Part shown: piece by piece, positions 60,420 through 64,000 of the stretch
Position numbering within the stretch: the first letter of the stretch is position 1
How the letters are laid out: each line of letters opens with the position of its first letter
Assembly (NCBI RefSeq): GCF_002443255.2
Contig: NW_019211454.1
Coordinates: 53,448,118-53,512,117, forward strand
Origin: Varroa destructor
Lineage: Eukaryota > Arthropoda > Arachnida > Mesostigmata > Varroidae
Direction: 5' to 3'
Length of the DNA: 64,000 bases
Program-made: the position numbers and the translations under genes
The notes under the pieces: model-generated
Told to the model about the DNA's origin: nothing
Database searches by the model: none
The model's input: the letters and a program-made list of their open reading frames with translations, nothing else

Positions 60420-63400
60420 ATTTCTGTATGAAGAAAAGAGTCCTGATTGAGTGGATCGTCGTTTTTGAGTTCATGTAGAGAATTGATCAGTCCAACTGCT
60501 TTTTCTCGCCCTTCTTATCCCCCAAATCCTGCATATCCTTTCCGTGGTTTATCACATTCTTGTAACGTAGCGTTGGCGAATTAGTAGCAAGTTATACTTA
60601 ACAGCTTTCCTGACAAAAAAAATAAGTGTTCAAAGGAACAACGGCAACTCAATGCTGCCAGCTGACTAAATGAAACTTAAAACGAAATATACAGCACGAC
60701 CGTTGACGCTACATTGTTGGCACCGTTTCTTTTGCTACTCTTGCAATCGCCACCACCGTCTATGGGACTAACTAATTTTGTTACGTTAGCAGGACTTCAA
60801 TGGCCATTGGACGGACGGCGTGCAAATATTTACTTTTGGGTAGAAGTACAGCGCCAACTTTGCCAGACTCACCTGGCTGGACGTATGTGTCTGTGCATAT
60901 ATGTTTTGTCGTTGTCTAAATAAACAAAGGGCTTCCAGAGGGTACAGACTATCCGCTGAACAGAAAAGGTTCTTGCAATAACTGGGTAAGAAAACCGGTA
61001 AAGTGAGGAAGGTGACGATAGAACATGGCAACGTAAAAACAGGAACGAACAAATCGTTTGACCTAATCCCTACAGTTTTAGAAACACCTCTGAAATCTTC
61101 GACCACGCTAACAAGGGTCGCAACTGTTTCGCTTAACACATTCATGTACGTCTCATCTGTGTGGCCAATGCTTATCAGAGTCCATGCTGCTTAGTTAGAT
61201 TAAAATTGTACTTTAAAAACATCTGTTCCAACTATGGTAAGTGTAGCAATCTGGAGTCAATATGGCTGAGCAGTTAATTTAACGTTATCTAGTCTTCGTT
61301 ATGAGAAAAATAAACGTCTTTTTCAAAATAAACACAAATTTAAAGAAAATTAAGATGTTATATAGAAGTAGACAATGAAATATAGACGAAATACATTGTC
61401 TCACGCAAATAAAAAAAGCTGTCAGTGTTTTTTTTTAGCTGTCATTCGAGAGATCTTTGGTAGCATGTATTTAGAAGCTGTTAAAGTTTGCGAGACCTTG
61501 AATAGCACCAAGTCGTAGTAGATGATGCCTAAAAAGTAAGAACTGATTTTTTATTTTTTACTTATTTTTTTGGGGGGTAAGATCCATCTTTCTACGTTAA
61601 TAATCTTAGTATAGGCATCCTTTACTTATAGTCTACGTAGCTCTCAATCTAACGCTCTCTAGGTCAACATGCGCACATTCAACTCCATTCCAACACACGT
61701 TCACATGCATACATTGAGCGTTACGACGGGTGAAGATCCACGTCTTTCTTTAACATTACCTTATGGTGATGAGGATGGGAACAAGGTGTCATCTGTTGCG
61801 CGACTTCGGCACGAGCAGACGGCAACTGTTGCCGAATGACGCTATGACGTAGTGAATTTGATGCTTTCTATTTCCCTCGACTCCAATGGTATTATACTAT
61901 ATCGGAAAGGTCTGAATTAATCATTTGTTTCATTCGGCCTTTGCGTTTCTAGAGAGTAGTATGTTATACATATTACAAACATGACACAAGAGCTATAAAA
62001 ACAGTATTCTGTGCAGGTAAAAGTTGCTCTTGTACCGTGATTTTAGTACTAATCTTAAGTGGCTAGAACTATCAAACTTGTTTATAGAAGGACCAGTCTC
62101 TGCTGACGCGTTGTCTACAAATATATGGTAAATATCAGCAACCTTCTGTTATTCGTTCGTTGCGTAGAGCGGCTGTGGCGGCCCTGCACGTCGACTAGTC
62201 ATCCTGTGTCCTTTTTTACCCAGTTAAAACGGCCTTCTTTTGGTTGACCATATACAGCATTCAACTAACCTTTAACGATACAATCTGCCTGGCGGCGTAG
62301 GCAGCAGTTACATAGTTAGAACAGCATGGTGCGTGTCGGTTGCAAATCGCCGATAGTGTGTCCTGCATTGGAGTACGGCGAAACCAACATTATTGCTTAT
62401 GGCCTTATGTAACCAGGTGTATACAGGCGTACATTGGATAGACGTTGAATAAGCTGGGACAGAAATCGTACTGCGCACAGGCAAACAAGCCAGATAGGAC
62501 AAGATGATTCGGAAGGCCTAATTCCAACAGAACCTGACTGATCCTGATTCGTATACGCTAGGTCGCCCGTATTACTAATCTATGAGTCTCGTTTCTCCAC
62601 CTACACATGTCTTCGTAGCAAGCTGGCATATTTCCCAATCAGAAAGGTGCCAACTATATTGTCGTTTACACCTGGCTGAGGCAACTAGCTGGACAAACTA
62701 TCCAACAAAACAAACGACACGACAGGAGGCTCCAAATTGTAGCTCTAGTTGGATATTACTTTGTTTGTGATTCTCAGCATAAGCACGGTATCTAAAGTCG
62801 CGGGAAAGACTGGTGTTACAGCCTTTGCAACCGTTACGGCTGCCGAATGCTAGAGCCATAGCACGAAAGAGACTGATCAGATATCTTCCCAAACCCTTTG
62901 CGCCGATATCTAACCTACTTTTTCTTTATGTAAAACTATACAGTTTTCGGATACAGTTTTGCCTGCTGCACCGATCCACCACATCTACAGGCGTCGTCCT
63001 TGCTTGCTTAGTCTTCTGTCTTTTGCTTCGGCTTGACAACGGCCTTGCACGATTTGCCGACGCAGCCACACGCGCATCGCTGCACAGGGTAGATGAAGGG
63101 TGCCGAGCGAGACACACTGACCGCTTGCTTCCAGCGACCATCACCAATCGGGTAGTAGTAAAATGCCAGTCGGCGGTGGCAGCAGCCATTTTTGTTTCCG
63201 ATAGCTACTAACTTACAGCATTTTTGATGGTGCTGCTATTGGGGCTGACCTTGATGTTTCTGCTTCCATGCTGCCTTAGCTCTGCGTCCGCGTAACTATA
63301 CCACTCGATCTGAGGGCCCCGGCTGGCTACAGAGAAGACATGGAGGTCGGAGGGAGAAAAAGAGGAGGCTAAAGTAGCTGAATTTATCGCAGAGAGGCAG

Positions 63401-64000
63401 GCGGGCCGCAAGCTGGTCAAGAAACGTCGAGAAGAAGAAATATCGAACGGTGGCGGCGTTTCGCATTTACGGATTTTGGTGGCGCACACTCTGTCTTTCT
63501 CTTTCGGTCTTTCATGCCCCTTGCGGCTTTTCAGCAGGAGCAGCCAAAACAGAAGCACGTAAACTGGCAGAGGTGGGTCTAGAATAGTGACAGCCGCTAG
63601 GACCAAGTTAACATCGGGAGTAAGCCTTAGAGAAAATGAAGGAGAGAGAAAAAGGGCAACATAACGGAACTTAGTCAGTGTTAACCGGAGAGTCGACTAC
63701 CCACACTCAGCACCCCGAACCTTTTTTCTCGTTTAAAACTCCCTGGCCCTTTAAGCAATTCCATTCCGGTTCATGACTCCTGACAAGGATTTAACTGTGT
63801 CAATAAAAGTGACCTGCCAGGACAAAATATCTTTAGCATACTATTGACTTTTTTCCTAACATCGGCAGGCTGAAACTATCGCTAAACCTTGCAGTTAAGT
63901 TTAAAGTTGCTTTCTAGAACTGCCTGGGTTAGTATCCGAGCGCCCCAAACCTGACCCAACGTGATCTACACGTCAAGCTTGTTGTCTGATGGAGCCCTTG

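Larger units (their letters stand above)
58261..64000. other. Downstream intergenic, no strong gene
   Basis: It contains the hairpin at 59596-59651, one small-ORF candidate at 60210-60419 and open TTG-initiated frames in the GC-richer end (62813-63606). None has a recognisable domain. Confidence 0.55.

Overview
This is a eukaryotic, gene-poor window of moderate-to-low GC. Only one protein-coding gene can be assembled with confidence. It is a plus-strand Kekkon-family gene: an arthropod-type single-pass receptor-like protein with leucine-rich repeats and one immunoglobulin domain. Its coding exons run from 31862 to 56357. The GT-AG introns (about 0.2 to 10.5 kb), AT microsatellites and lack of any operon-like layout fit an arthropod genome. 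A chelicerate such as a mite is my guess from general character, not something the sequence proves.

Layout. Positions 1-31831 hold no gene I can support. They contain microsatellites, short foldback hairpins, one possible decayed coding relic (about 23365-23818) and many short chance ORFs. The first coding exon starts right after a strong splice acceptor at 31831, so at least one untranslated exon and the promoter lie upstream, possibly in this 31.8 kb. Exons 1-3 (31832-33228) encode the signal peptide, the LRRNT cap, the leucine-rich repeats and the start of the LRRCT cap. Exon 4 finishes the LRRCT. Exons 5-6 encode the single Ig domain. Exon 7 encodes the transmembrane helix. A 10.5 kb intron follows, then exons 8-11 (49688-56357) encode the cytoplasmic tail, which ends in a class I PDZ-ligand-like Thr-Gln-Val. 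All exon phases match, giving a 682-residue protein.

A second 3' exon (56047-56188) fits the same phase and would give an isoform of 706 residues without the PDZ-type end. Downstream of the stop, about 1.5 kb is purine-biased with several polyadenylation-type hexamers and may be 3' UTR. The rest, to 64000, shows a foldback hairpin and one weak small-ORF candidate. I see no rRNA, convincing tRNA, CRISPR array or intact transposon.
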